From NCBI GenBank assembly GCA_036557705.1, contig DATBHB010000193.1:33246-97245 (forward strand): a stretch of 64,000 nucleotides of DNA. The letters are read 5' to 3'. Positions within the stretch are counted from its first letter, which is position 1; each line of letters opens with the position of its first letter. Below, in pieces: positions 31,146-38,039 of the stretch. Below the pieces are notes generated by a model. It ran no database searches. It was not told where the DNA came from and saw nothing but the letters and a program-made list of their open reading frames with translations. Source of the stretch: VAZQ01 sp036557705. Its GTDB lineage: Bacteria; Pseudomonadota; Alphaproteobacteria; Rhizobiales; Xanthobacteraceae. The translations under genes were made by a program, and so were the position numbers.

Positions 31146-32753
31146 CTACGGCAGTATTGTCTCCGGTGCGAGCGCAATCACCGCACCTTCGTTTCCGCGC
31201 AGATCGAGACGGCCGTGAACTTCTTCGCCATCCCGATCGCCGGCGGATGATACGGCCACAGTCCCCGCCAGCGTGCCGGACGACAATTCCACTGCCGTGG
31301 GGTCACCGCTCAGATTGAGTGCGACCAAGATGCGATCAGGCTGCTTCTGGCGCACGTAAAGCAGAAGATCTCCACTTGCCACCAGCGGATGATAGGAGCC
31401 CGAAGCGAGCGCCGGTGTCCTGCGTCGGAGCCGGATCAGCCGGCGAAAGAGATTGAATATCGAGTCTTGATCCGAGCGCTGGCGTTCGACATTGAGCTCC
31501 GAAAAATTCGGCGAAACCGGAAGCCACGGCTCGACGGGCGAGAACCCCGCATTGCTCGTGCCGTCCCACTGCATGGGCGTGCGGCAGCCATCGCGGCCGC
31601 GACCGGAAATGCGCGCGGCGACCGGATCGCGAATCTTGTCGGGCGCAATGGCAGCCTCACTCATCCCGATCTCGTCGCCGTAATAGACGGTTGGTGTCCC
31701 ACGCAGCGTGAGCAGCAGCATCGCGGCAATCCGCGCCTGGTCGGCGCCGACGCGTGTCGCCACCCGCGGCTGATCGTGATTGCCGAGGACCCAGTTCGGC
31801 CAGCCCCCCGGCGGAAGCGAGGTCTCGTACTGCTCGATCAGTCCGGCAATCGTGCGCGCCTGCCACGGAGCCAGCAGCAGGCTGAAATTTAACGGCAGAT
31901 GCAGCCCGCTCAGGTCGCGGCCATAATAGGCGACGAGCCGCTCGATCGGCAGATAGATCTCGCCAATGAGCACGCGGGCGCCGAATTCCTCGGTCACGCT
32001 GCGCATTTGCGCGATCACCTCGTGCACTTCGGGTTGATCCGCCGTGTAGAACGGGAGCAGGGCGCGGCTCGGCGGATCAGAACCATGGTAGTCGGGATTC
32101 GGCGGATTGTCGCGGAACTGATCGTCCTTGATGAGATGCCAGATCACGTCCACCCGGAAACCATCGACGCCGCGGCGCAGCCAGAACCGCATCGCGTCAT
32201 AAATGGCGGCGCGGACCTCGCTCGAACGCCAATTCAGGTCCGGCTGAGCGGGCAGGAAAGCGTGGTAATAGTATTGACCTGTGCGCCGGTCGTATTCCCA
32301 GGCGCTGCCGCCGAATTCCGAAAGCCAATTGTTGGGAACGCCGCCGCCGGGCGCGGGGTCGCGCCAAAGATACCACTCGCGTTTCGGATTCTCGCGCGCC
32401 TCACGACTCTCGCGAAACCAGGGATGCTGGTCCGAAGTGTGGTTGGGCACGAGGTCGAGAATGACCTTGAGTCCAAGCTGGTGAGCAGTCGCGAGCAGGC
32501 TATCGAAATCGGCGAGCGTTCCAAACGCCGGGTGGATGTCGGTGTAATCGCAAATATCGTAACCGAAATCAGCCATTGGCGAGGGGAAAATCGGCGAGAG
32601 CCAAACCGCATCGGCGCCCAGTTCGGCAACATACGGCAAACGCCGGATGATGCCTCCAAGATCGCCCACCCCGTCGCCGTTGCTGTCCTGAAACGAGCGC
32701 GGATAGATCTGATAGATCACGCCCTCGCGCCACCAGGAATCGGCTCTTGACAT
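31146..32753 (-). CDS. GH13 family alpha-glucosidase (oligo-1,6-glucosidase type)
   Basis: A 535-residue alpha-amylase-family enzyme. GH13 regions are visible in order: VILDLVPNHTSDQH (region I), DGFRVDVIWH with the nucleophile Asp, VLIGEIYLP with the acid/base Glu, and VLGNHDQPR with the transition-state Asp. The start WWREGVIYQIYPRSFQDSNG is typical of alpha-glucosidases, trehalose synthases and oligo-1,6-glucosidases. There is no signal peptide, so it is cytoplasmic. It would release glucose from maltose- or isomaltose-type sugars; the exact linkage is not certain. No sugar transporter is adjacent. I chose the ATG at 32753. Confidence 0.88.
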   Translation of the reverse strand: MSRADSWWREGVIYQIYPRSFQDSNGDGVGDLGGIIRRLPYVAELGADAVWLSPIFPSPMADFGYDICDYTDIHPAFGTLADFDSLLATAHQLGLKVILDLVPNHTSDQHPWFRESREARENPKREWYLWRDPAPGGGVPNNWLSEFGGSAWEYDRRTGQYYYHAFLPAQPDLNWRSSEVRAAIYDAMRFWLRRGVDGFRVDVIWHLIKDDQFRDNPPNPDYHGSDPPSRALLPFYTADQPEVHEVIAQMRSVTEEFGARVLIGEIYLPIERLVAYYGRDLSGLHLPLNFSLLLAPWQARTIAGLIEQYETSLPPGGWPNWVLGNHDQPRVATRVGADQARIAAMLLLTLRGTPTVYYGDEIGMSEAAIAPDKIRDPVAARISGRGRDGCRTPMQWDGTSNAGFSPVEPWLPVSPNFSELNVERQRSDQDSIFNLFRRLIRLRRRTPALASGSYHPLVASGDLLLYVRQKQPDRILVALNLSGDPTAVELSSGTLAGTVAVSSAGDRDGEEVHGRLDLRGNEGAVIALAPETILP

Positions 32754-32861
32754 GGCGCGAACATCAGCGATGCGGCTTGACGATGACACCTTCGTGGTGA
32801 CGGCTTTCAGCGTCCCGCGGGAGGAGGGGCGGGGCGGCTTGGCACGCGTGCCTCACCGCTC

Positions 32862-33149
32862 CTACGCACCGTCCGCCCGCTCTTCGACGGTCTCGCGGGA
32901 CACCAATTTGCTGAATAGACTGTCCTTCTCGTAAACGAGCGCGAGCCGCTTCTTTTCGAATTCCTGGAAGAATTCATCCCACGGAATCTCGACCAGGGCC
33001 TCGTGCTCCGATTGCGGATTCTTCGGGAACATGATGCGGATGATGCCGACATCGCCCTTTTTGTGAGTGCGGTCGACGGCAGCCGGCTTGCCGCCCTTGC
33101 TTTCCGCCCATTTGCGAATCGTATTGTGGTCTGTAGTGGTTTCAGCCAT
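32862..33149 (-). CDS. Conserved small protein of unknown function
   Basis: A 95-residue acidic/basic soluble protein (MAETTTDHNTIRKWAESKGG; IIRIMFPKNPQSEHEALVEI; WDEFFQEFEKKRLALVYEKD). An excellent AAGGAGGT site precedes the ATG, so expression is likely. It recalls small proteins seen near glycogen/alpha-glucan genes in rhizobia, but I cannot name a function. It lies just upstream of the glucosidase gene on the same strand. Confidence 0.7.
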   Translation of the reverse strand: MAETTTDHNTIRKWAESKGGKPAAVDRTHKKGDVGIIRIMFPKNPQSEHEALVEIPWDEFFQEFEKKRLALVYEKDSLFSKLVSRETVEERADGA

Positions 33150-33258
33150 GGGACGACCTCCTTGTTGGGTTCCAACGTTCGAGGTCGGCCCCGGTTCGGG
33201 TTCCCCTGCGTGGCGCGGCAGGTTCCGGCGCGCCTGCCACCAACCCTGGGATCAGGCC

Positions 33259-33768
33259 ATGACACCGCAAGCGATGATCGATTTGTTCGAGAAGCACGTA
33301 AATGCCGAGCTTAAGGGCGATCTCGACACAACCATGGATACCATGAGCGACGATCCGCATCTCAATCACGTGCCTACCATGGCGGGAGGCGTGGGGCGTG
33401 ACGGGGTGCGAGCATTTTATCGCGATCACCTTGTGGGCAAGTTCTTTCCGCCTGACGTCAAGATCGCGAGTGTGTCACGCATAGTAGGAGAAAGCCACGT
33501 CGTCGAGGAGATGGTCATCCGCTTCACCCATACAACCGTCATCGACTGGCTCCTGCCCGGCGTTGCGCCCAGCGGAAAGGCCGTCGAGATCGCGTTCTGC
33601 GTTGTAGTCGGATTTAGAGACGGCAAAATTTCGCACGAGCATATCTATTGGGATCAGGCCGGCGTGCTGCTGCAGGTAGGCTTGCTCGATCCAGCAGGCC
33701 TCCCGGTGAGCGGCGCCGAGAGTGCGCGCAAGGTACTTGATCCCAAGCTGCCGGCGAGAAGGATGTAA
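33259..33768 (+). CDS. NTF2-like/SnoaL-type ester cyclase-fold protein
   Basis: A 169-residue protein with an NTF2-like fold: MIDLFEKHVNAELKGDLDTT, then DPHLNHVPTMAGGVGRDGVR, FYRDHLVGKFFPPD and GKAVEIAFCVVVGFRDGKIS, with HEHIYWDQAGVLLQVGLLDP near the end. This pattern is typical of SnoaL-like polyketide cyclase or dehydratase relatives. The His and Asp residues in HEHIYWDQ are in the expected pocket position. There is no operon partner and no clear ribosome site. Substrate unknown. Confidence 0.68.
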   Translation: MTPQAMIDLFEKHVNAELKGDLDTTMDTMSDDPHLNHVPTMAGGVGRDGVRAFYRDHLVGKFFPPDVKIASVSRIVGESHVVEEMVIRFTHTTVIDWLLPGVAPSGKAVEIAFCVVVGFRDGKISHEHIYWDQAGVLLQVGLLDPAGLPVSGAESARKVLDPKLPARRM

Positions 33769-33835
33769 CCGTTTCGAAGTTCGATCCTGTCAACATACGG
33801 AGGGCCTTGGGCTGAGGGGCGCGGACTTCTTCCAT

Positions 33836-33868
33836 AAGCGCGTCTAGGCGCTTCTTCGACGCGCTATC
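33836..33868. repeat. Variant of the AAGCGCGT ... GACGCGCTAT module
   Basis: AAGCGCGTCTAGGCGCTTC then TTCGACGCGCTAT is a diverged copy of the module found at 7879-7915 and 55069-55105. It lies alone in the 187-base gap before the VOC-asparaginase unit. Confidence 0.5.
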
Positions 33869-33955
33869 GCGACTGGAAACCTCGCCGCGAGCGGGTCGCA
33901 CCCGACACCTCCGTCCGTGCTAGAGTGATGCGATCTCAGATCCGTCCGGTGCATC

Positions 33956-34867
33956 ATGCAACAGCCCTACGATCGCTCGCGCGAAGACCTTGGCAACATC
34001 ATCCATTTCGAACACGTCAACGTCACCATTCCGGAGCAGCGGCTGGCGACGCTCTTCTATGTTTCGGGGCTCGGATTGACACGCGATCCCTATCTCAACG
34101 TCTCCGACGGCAATATGTGGGTGAATGTCGGGCGCAGCCAGTTCCACCTGCCGACCGGGGAGCCGCAGCGGCTGCGCGGCACGACGGGCGTCGTGATCGC
34201 CGGCCGCCAAGCCCTGCTCGATCGGCTCGCCGGCGTGAAGAAGAAGCTCGCAGGCACCTGCTTCGATTTCCGCGAGCACAATGATTTCGTCGCGGCGACG
34301 TGCCCGTGGGGCAATCGATTGCGCTGTCACGAACCCGACCCCAGCCGTTTCGGGCGGATCGTCCTCGGCATTCCTTACGTGGAGTTCGAGGTTCCGCCGG
34401 GGACGGCGAGCGCCATCGCGGCATTCTACGGCTCGGTCATCGATACGCCCGCCGCGGTGACGAACGGCCATCCGGCGGTCGCCCGCGTGCGCGTCGGCAA
34501 GAACCAGCATTTTTTGTTCCGCGAGACCGATCGGCCGCTGCCGGATTACGACGGCCACCATGTAGCGGTCTACATCGCCAACTTTTCCGGCCCGTACCGC
34601 AAGCTTCGCGAGCGCAGCCTCGTCAGCAGCGAGGACAACACCTTTCAGTATCGCTTCCGCGACATCGTTGATCCGCAGACCGAGCGGACCCTGTTCACGA
34701 TCGAGCACGAGGTGCGCAGCCTGACCCACCCGATGTTCCTGCGGCCGCTGGTCAACCGCAATCCGCGCCAGACCACGCGCACGTTTGCGCCCGGCTACGA
34801 TCCGCAGCCTTGGGCCATGGCCCCCGACGTTTACGACGATCGAACCAACGGCAGGAGTGAAGCATGA
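33956..34867 (+). CDS. VOC family protein (two-module)
   Basis: A 303-residue protein with two VOC-like halves. The first begins IIHFEHVNVTIPEQRLATLF (about residues 14-33); the second begins about residue 140 (IPYVEFEVPPGTASAIAAFY) and includes DYDGHHVAVYIANFSG. Both have the beta-alpha-beta-beta-beta pattern of VOC proteins. The stop overlaps the asparaginase start by 4 bases (ATGA), so they are co-translated, although one product is cytoplasmic and the other exported. Reaction unknown. Confidence 0.68.
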   Translation: MQQPYDRSREDLGNIIHFEHVNVTIPEQRLATLFYVSGLGLTRDPYLNVSDGNMWVNVGRSQFHLPTGEPQRLRGTTGVVIAGRQALLDRLAGVKKKLAGTCFDFREHNDFVAATCPWGNRLRCHEPDPSRFGRIVLGIPYVEFEVPPGTASAIAAFYGSVIDTPAAVTNGHPAVARVRVGKNQHFLFRETDRPLPDYDGHHVAVYIANFSGPYRKLRERSLVSSEDNTFQYRFRDIVDPQTERTLFTIEHEVRSLTHPMFLRPLVNRNPRQTTRTFAPGYDPQPWAMAPDVYDDRTNGRSEA

Positions 34868-35940
34868 AAGCCCTTTTCGCCTCAGTCGTCGCGGCAGCAC
34901 TCGTTTCCATGCCCACCCAAGTACCAGCCCAAGCGCCAGTTCAGCCAGATAAGATGCCTCGCGTCCATCTCATCACCGGCCCCGGCACCTTGCCGCGAAA
35001 CCCGAAGAACCGGCTCGAATACCTGCGCTACGCGACGACCGGCGAGTCGCCGCTGACCGGCAATGAATTGATCGAGCGGATTCCCGAAGTGCAGAAGTTC
35101 GCGCGCGTGAGCGTCGAGTCGGACAAGCCCGTTCCCTATGACAGCCCCGAGCAGCTCAAGAGTCTCAGTCTCCTGATTGCGTCGCGGCTCAACGATCCCG
35201 ATATCGCCGGCGTCGTCTTCACGCACGGCACCAATACCATTGAGGAGACCGCCTATTTCCTCAATCTCACCGTGCGCAACGAGAAACCGGTAGTGATAGT
35301 CGGCGCGCAGCGGCCGTTCAGCACGCTCTCTTCCGACGCTCCGCTCAATCTGCTCAATGCGATCCGGGTGGCGTCCGATCCGGCCGCGCGCGGCAAGGGC
35401 GTTCTGGTGGTGCTTAACGACGAGATCAACGCCGCACGCGAAGTCACCAAGACCAACACCTATCGGGTCGAAACCTTTCAGGCGCGGGAATTCGGGCTTC
35501 TCGGCTATGCCGATCCTGACAGGATCGTGTTCTATCGGGCGCCGACGCGACGCCATACCGCCCAATCACAATTCGATCTGACGCAGATCGCGGCCTTTCC
35601 GAAGGTCGACATTCTCTACGGCTATTCCGGCGATGACGGCGATCTGGCCAAGGCGGCGGTTGCGGCCGGGGCCAAGGGACTGGTGATTGCCGGAACCGGC
35701 GCCGGTCACACGCAGAACGCGCGCAAGACGCTCAAGGCGCTTTATGACTCAACCGGCGTCGTGGTCGTGCGCAGCGCGCGCGTCGGCGCCGGCCGGGTAA
35801 TCCGCGACGACAATTGGCAGGAGCCGGGCTTCGTCGCTGCCGATAATCTTAATCCACAGAAGTCCCGCATCCTCCTGCAGCTGGCGCTCACCAAGACGTC
35901 GAACCCCGATGAAGTCCAGCGGATGTTCGACGAGTATTAG
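34864..35940 (+). CDS. Type II (periplasmic) L-asparaginase family protein
   Basis: A 358-residue asparaginase/glutaminase-like protein with a Sec signal peptide (MKALFASVVAAALVSMPTQV, cleavage near PAQA). The second catalytic motif is VVFTHGTNTIEETAYFL (about residue 118), where E. coli AnsB has THGTDT, so the catalytic-site Asp is Asn. The N-terminal nucleophile motif TGGTI reads TGPGTL here. The Lys motif AAREVTKTNT is intact. Family membership is clear, but the substitutions leave substrate and activity open. It is coupled to the VOC gene upstream. Confidence 0.82.
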   Translation: MKALFASVVAAALVSMPTQVPAQAPVQPDKMPRVHLITGPGTLPRNPKNRLEYLRYATTGESPLTGNELIERIPEVQKFARVSVESDKPVPYDSPEQLKSLSLLIASRLNDPDIAGVVFTHGTNTIEETAYFLNLTVRNEKPVVIVGAQRPFSTLSSDAPLNLLNAIRVASDPAARGKGVLVVLNDEINAAREVTKTNTYRVETFQAREFGLLGYADPDRIVFYRAPTRRHTAQSQFDLTQIAAFPKVDILYGYSGDDGDLAKAAVAAGAKGLVIAGTGAGHTQNARKTLKALYDSTGVVVVRSARVGAGRVIRDDNWQEPGFVAADNLNPQKSRILLQLALTKTSNPDEVQRMFDEY

Positions 35941-35972
35941 CATATAGCGCCTCGGGCGATTTGCGGCTCCTT

Positions 35973-36746
35973 CTAACCAAGGTTGATGGCTGTTGGAACG
36001 CCGCGTTGCAGGAGCTGTAGCCTCGGCCCGAGACGAAGCGCGTTAAAGGATTGGACAAGGTCCTCTTCGTTTTGCGTGAGATGCGCCCACCCCTCACAAT
36101 GAACGGGGACGATCGTGGCATCGGGAAAAGCGTGCGCCGTCTCGATCGCATCGTTGGTGTTCATGGTGAGATTGAATGGACCCCGCGTGCGAGCCGAACC
36201 GGCGAAAAGCAGCACAATACCGGCACGAAAGCGGCGGGCCACCTCTGCTACACCGTCGTACCAGACCGTGTCGCCGGTGATGTAGATCGGCGGCATGGCG
36301 TCGGCGAAGCTCAGCACGAAGCCGATAACATCGCCTGATAAAGGCTCAATGCCCGCCGGACCATGGCGCGCCGGTGTTGCCGTAATCCGCAACGTGGCGC
36401 TGTTCGACTTGGTGAGCTCTTTGCTCTGTGGCGGAGCGAGCCCCTCGGCGCGCCCTCCCAGCCGTTGTGCGCCTGCGACGGTGGTAAATAAGCGCGGCGC
36501 CTCCATCGCATAGGCTTTGCCGGCGTGGTCGAAATTGTCCACATGCTGATCGTGACTCAACAGAACAGCATCCAGAGGCCCGATCTGCGCCGCTGTAAGC
36601 GCCGGCCCGGAGGTCTTTTTCAGAGTCACATACGGCAGTTCATACTCCCTCGGGGCATCGAAAGTGGGGTCGGTAAGCAACCGGAACCCTCCCACCTCGA
36701 TGAGTGTGGTTGGGCCACCAATTAAGGTGATGATCGGTGCGCTCAT
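35973..36746 (-). CDS. MBL-fold metallo-hydrolase, UlaG-like
   Basis: A 257-residue metallo-beta-lactamase-fold protein. Features are IITLIGGPTTLIEVGGFRLL, TDPTFDAP, the metal motif variant LLSHDQHVDNFDHAGK (about residues 65-80), TPARHGPAGIEP and YITGDTVWYDG. The motif departs from the canonical HxHxDH but matches a UlaG-like subgroup. There is no signal peptide. It probably hydrolyses a phosphoester, lactone or similar; substrate unknown. The gene stands alone, 32 bases from the convergent asparaginase stop. Confidence 0.8.
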   Translation of the reverse strand: MSAPIITLIGGPTTLIEVGGFRLLTDPTFDAPREYELPYVTLKKTSGPALTAAQIGPLDAVLLSHDQHVDNFDHAGKAYAMEAPRLFTTVAGAQRLGGRAEGLAPPQSKELTKSNSATLRITATPARHGPAGIEPLSGDVIGFVLSFADAMPPIYITGDTVWYDGVAEVARRFRAGIVLLFAGSARTRGPFNLTMNTNDAIETAHAFPDATIVPVHCEGWAHLTQNEEDLVQSFNALRLGPRLQLLQRGVPTAINLG

Positions 36747-36881
36747 GACAGGCTGTGCGGCCATGCGAATAATTCAATGCCGGCGAGCGGAGCAAGTTCC
36801 TGCCAAGGCACGCGCCTTGCCGTGCAGCGCGATTTGCCGACGCTACGAGCCTTGTGCAGATTAAGCCGCGCGAGCGGCGAG

Positions 36882-37715
36882 TTACTGCGGTTGCTTGAAC
36901 TTGCGCAGATCCGGCGCTGGTTGATTCCTGCGGGTCGGCATCAGATATCCATCCACGCTGACGAAGTAACTTTCGTTGCCGATCACGAGATGCCGGTTCT
37001 CCTCGTCGCAGATATCCTCGGGCCAGATCGGATTCACGACCCGCCGGTAGCCGTGGGTCACCGTCCACGGGCGAGTGAGCGCATGGTCAATGGTCGTGAT
37101 CTCGTCATGCATCAGGTTTGGATTGGTCTTGTCGAGGAAGAGCCGTTCCTTGACGATCGTCCCATTGTCCTTGTGGAGCGGCAGGCCGTCGGCGTCGATG
37201 GTGCGTGGGCCTTTCATGTTCCGAGTCTCGATGACCAGCGTGTCGTAGCGCCCGTCGCCGTCCTCATCCTCCCATTTGCCGATCGAATAGCCCCGATACG
37301 CCGGCTTCGGATTCTGCGGCCAGTTCCGTCCGTCGGTATAGATGCGGCGGAATTCGCCCATCTGCTGAATCCAGAGGTAGGTTGTCTGCGGGGTAATGAT
37401 CACTTCCATCGGATCGTAGACGATCATCACCCGCGGCATGCCGCCCGGGATGCAATTGAACTGCGGATTGTAGCCTTCACCGCCGGAATTGAGCTCCGCC
37501 AGGTTGGCTTCAAATATGGCCTGATACTCCGGCGTGTACGGTGCTTGCTGTGGCAGTCCGCGCGGCTTGCTCGTGTCCCACTGGGCGCCGGCGCTTCGCG
37601 CCCACTGGCCCCTGAAATCGGGATATTTCGCATCGTCCCACGCCGGCGCGGCGACCACCGAAGCCAACAGCGCCCCAATGATCGTCAAAGCAGTGATGGA
37701 GATCCGGTGACGCAT
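36882..37715 (-). CDS. Exported protein of unknown function, paralogue A
   Basis: A 277-residue exported protein (signal peptide MRHRISITALTIIGALLASV, cleavage near APA). The mature part begins YPDFRGQWARSAGAQWDTSK and includes PRVMIVYDPMEVIITPQTTY, RRIYTDGRNWPQ, GYSIGKW and EITTIDHALTRPWTV. It is plainly homologous to the protein at 54179-55018 along its length, with matching segments TIVKER and LTRPW. GGAGGAGG precedes the ATG. I do not recognise a named family; similar proteins occur in soil alphaproteobacteria. Confidence 0.72.
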   Translation of the reverse strand: MRHRISITALTIIGALLASVVAAPAWDDAKYPDFRGQWARSAGAQWDTSKPRGLPQQAPYTPEYQAIFEANLAELNSGGEGYNPQFNCIPGGMPRVMIVYDPMEVIITPQTTYLWIQQMGEFRRIYTDGRNWPQNPKPAYRGYSIGKWEDEDGDGRYDTLVIETRNMKGPRTIDADGLPLHKDNGTIVKERLFLDKTNPNLMHDEITTIDHALTRPWTVTHGYRRVVNPIWPEDICDEENRHLVIGNESYFVSVDGYLMPTRRNQPAPDLRKFKQPQ

Positions 37716-37853
37716 TTTTCCTCCTCCGGCGACTCGGGAGTTCCTCCGCAGGCTCGTTCGGGCGCTCCCAGGTAAATGATCGGGTCAACAAGCCCAACTC
37801 GCTGCTTGAAACTTCACACATTTGGTCCGAGTGTCCCGATTGAAGCAATCCTG

Positions 37854-37928
37854 GTGTGGCGGATTTGACGTTCCTACCAGCCTTGCCGCGAGTCCTTCTT
37901 AGGAACGTCAAATCCAAAGCCACACTAG
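37854..37928. repeat. Nested hairpin repeat, family 5 copy A (TAGTGTGGC type)
   Basis: Outer arms GTGTGGCGG and CCAAAGCCACACTA; inner arms ATTTGACGTTCCT/AGGAACGTCAAAT around a loop with GCCGCGAGTCC. It is nearly identical to copy C at 63770-63845. A 15-base spacer (37929-37943, GAACCAATGAGTTGC) leads to copy B. Confidence 0.85.
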
Positions 37929-37943
37929 AACCAATGAGTTGCT

Positions 37944-38016
37944 AGTGTCCCTTTGGTTCCGACGCTTGTAAAAGCGCGTGCTGCATCGGAATACAAGCGT
38001 CGCAACCGGGACACTA
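37944..38016. repeat. Nested hairpin repeat, family 5 copy B, inverted, different inner stem
   Basis: Outer arms TAGTGTCCC and GGGACACTA; inner arms CGACGCTTGTA/TACAAGCGTCG. Read in reverse it has the same layout as copy A, including the AAA bulge (GAACCAAAGGGACACTA), but a different inner stem. It ends 23 bases before the acyl-CoA synthetase start. The 324-base gap 37716-38039 holds only these repeats. Confidence 0.8.
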
Positions 38017-38039
38017 GCGCACGCGAGGGAAGCGCTCCA

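Noticed and set aside
35973..36746. Broken metal site in the MBL-fold protein
   Set aside because: HDQHVDNFD departs from HxHxDH, but I recall this variant as regular in a UlaG-like subgroup, so it is not a sign of decay.
37854..38016. CRISPR-like array
   Set aside because: Regular spacing is suggestive, but units are self-complementary hairpins of about 75 bases, the 'spacer' between them is constant, and no cas genes are present.
37953..38039. N-terminal extension of the acyl-CoA synthetase
   Set aside because: These codons lie in hairpin copy B and show no family similarity.
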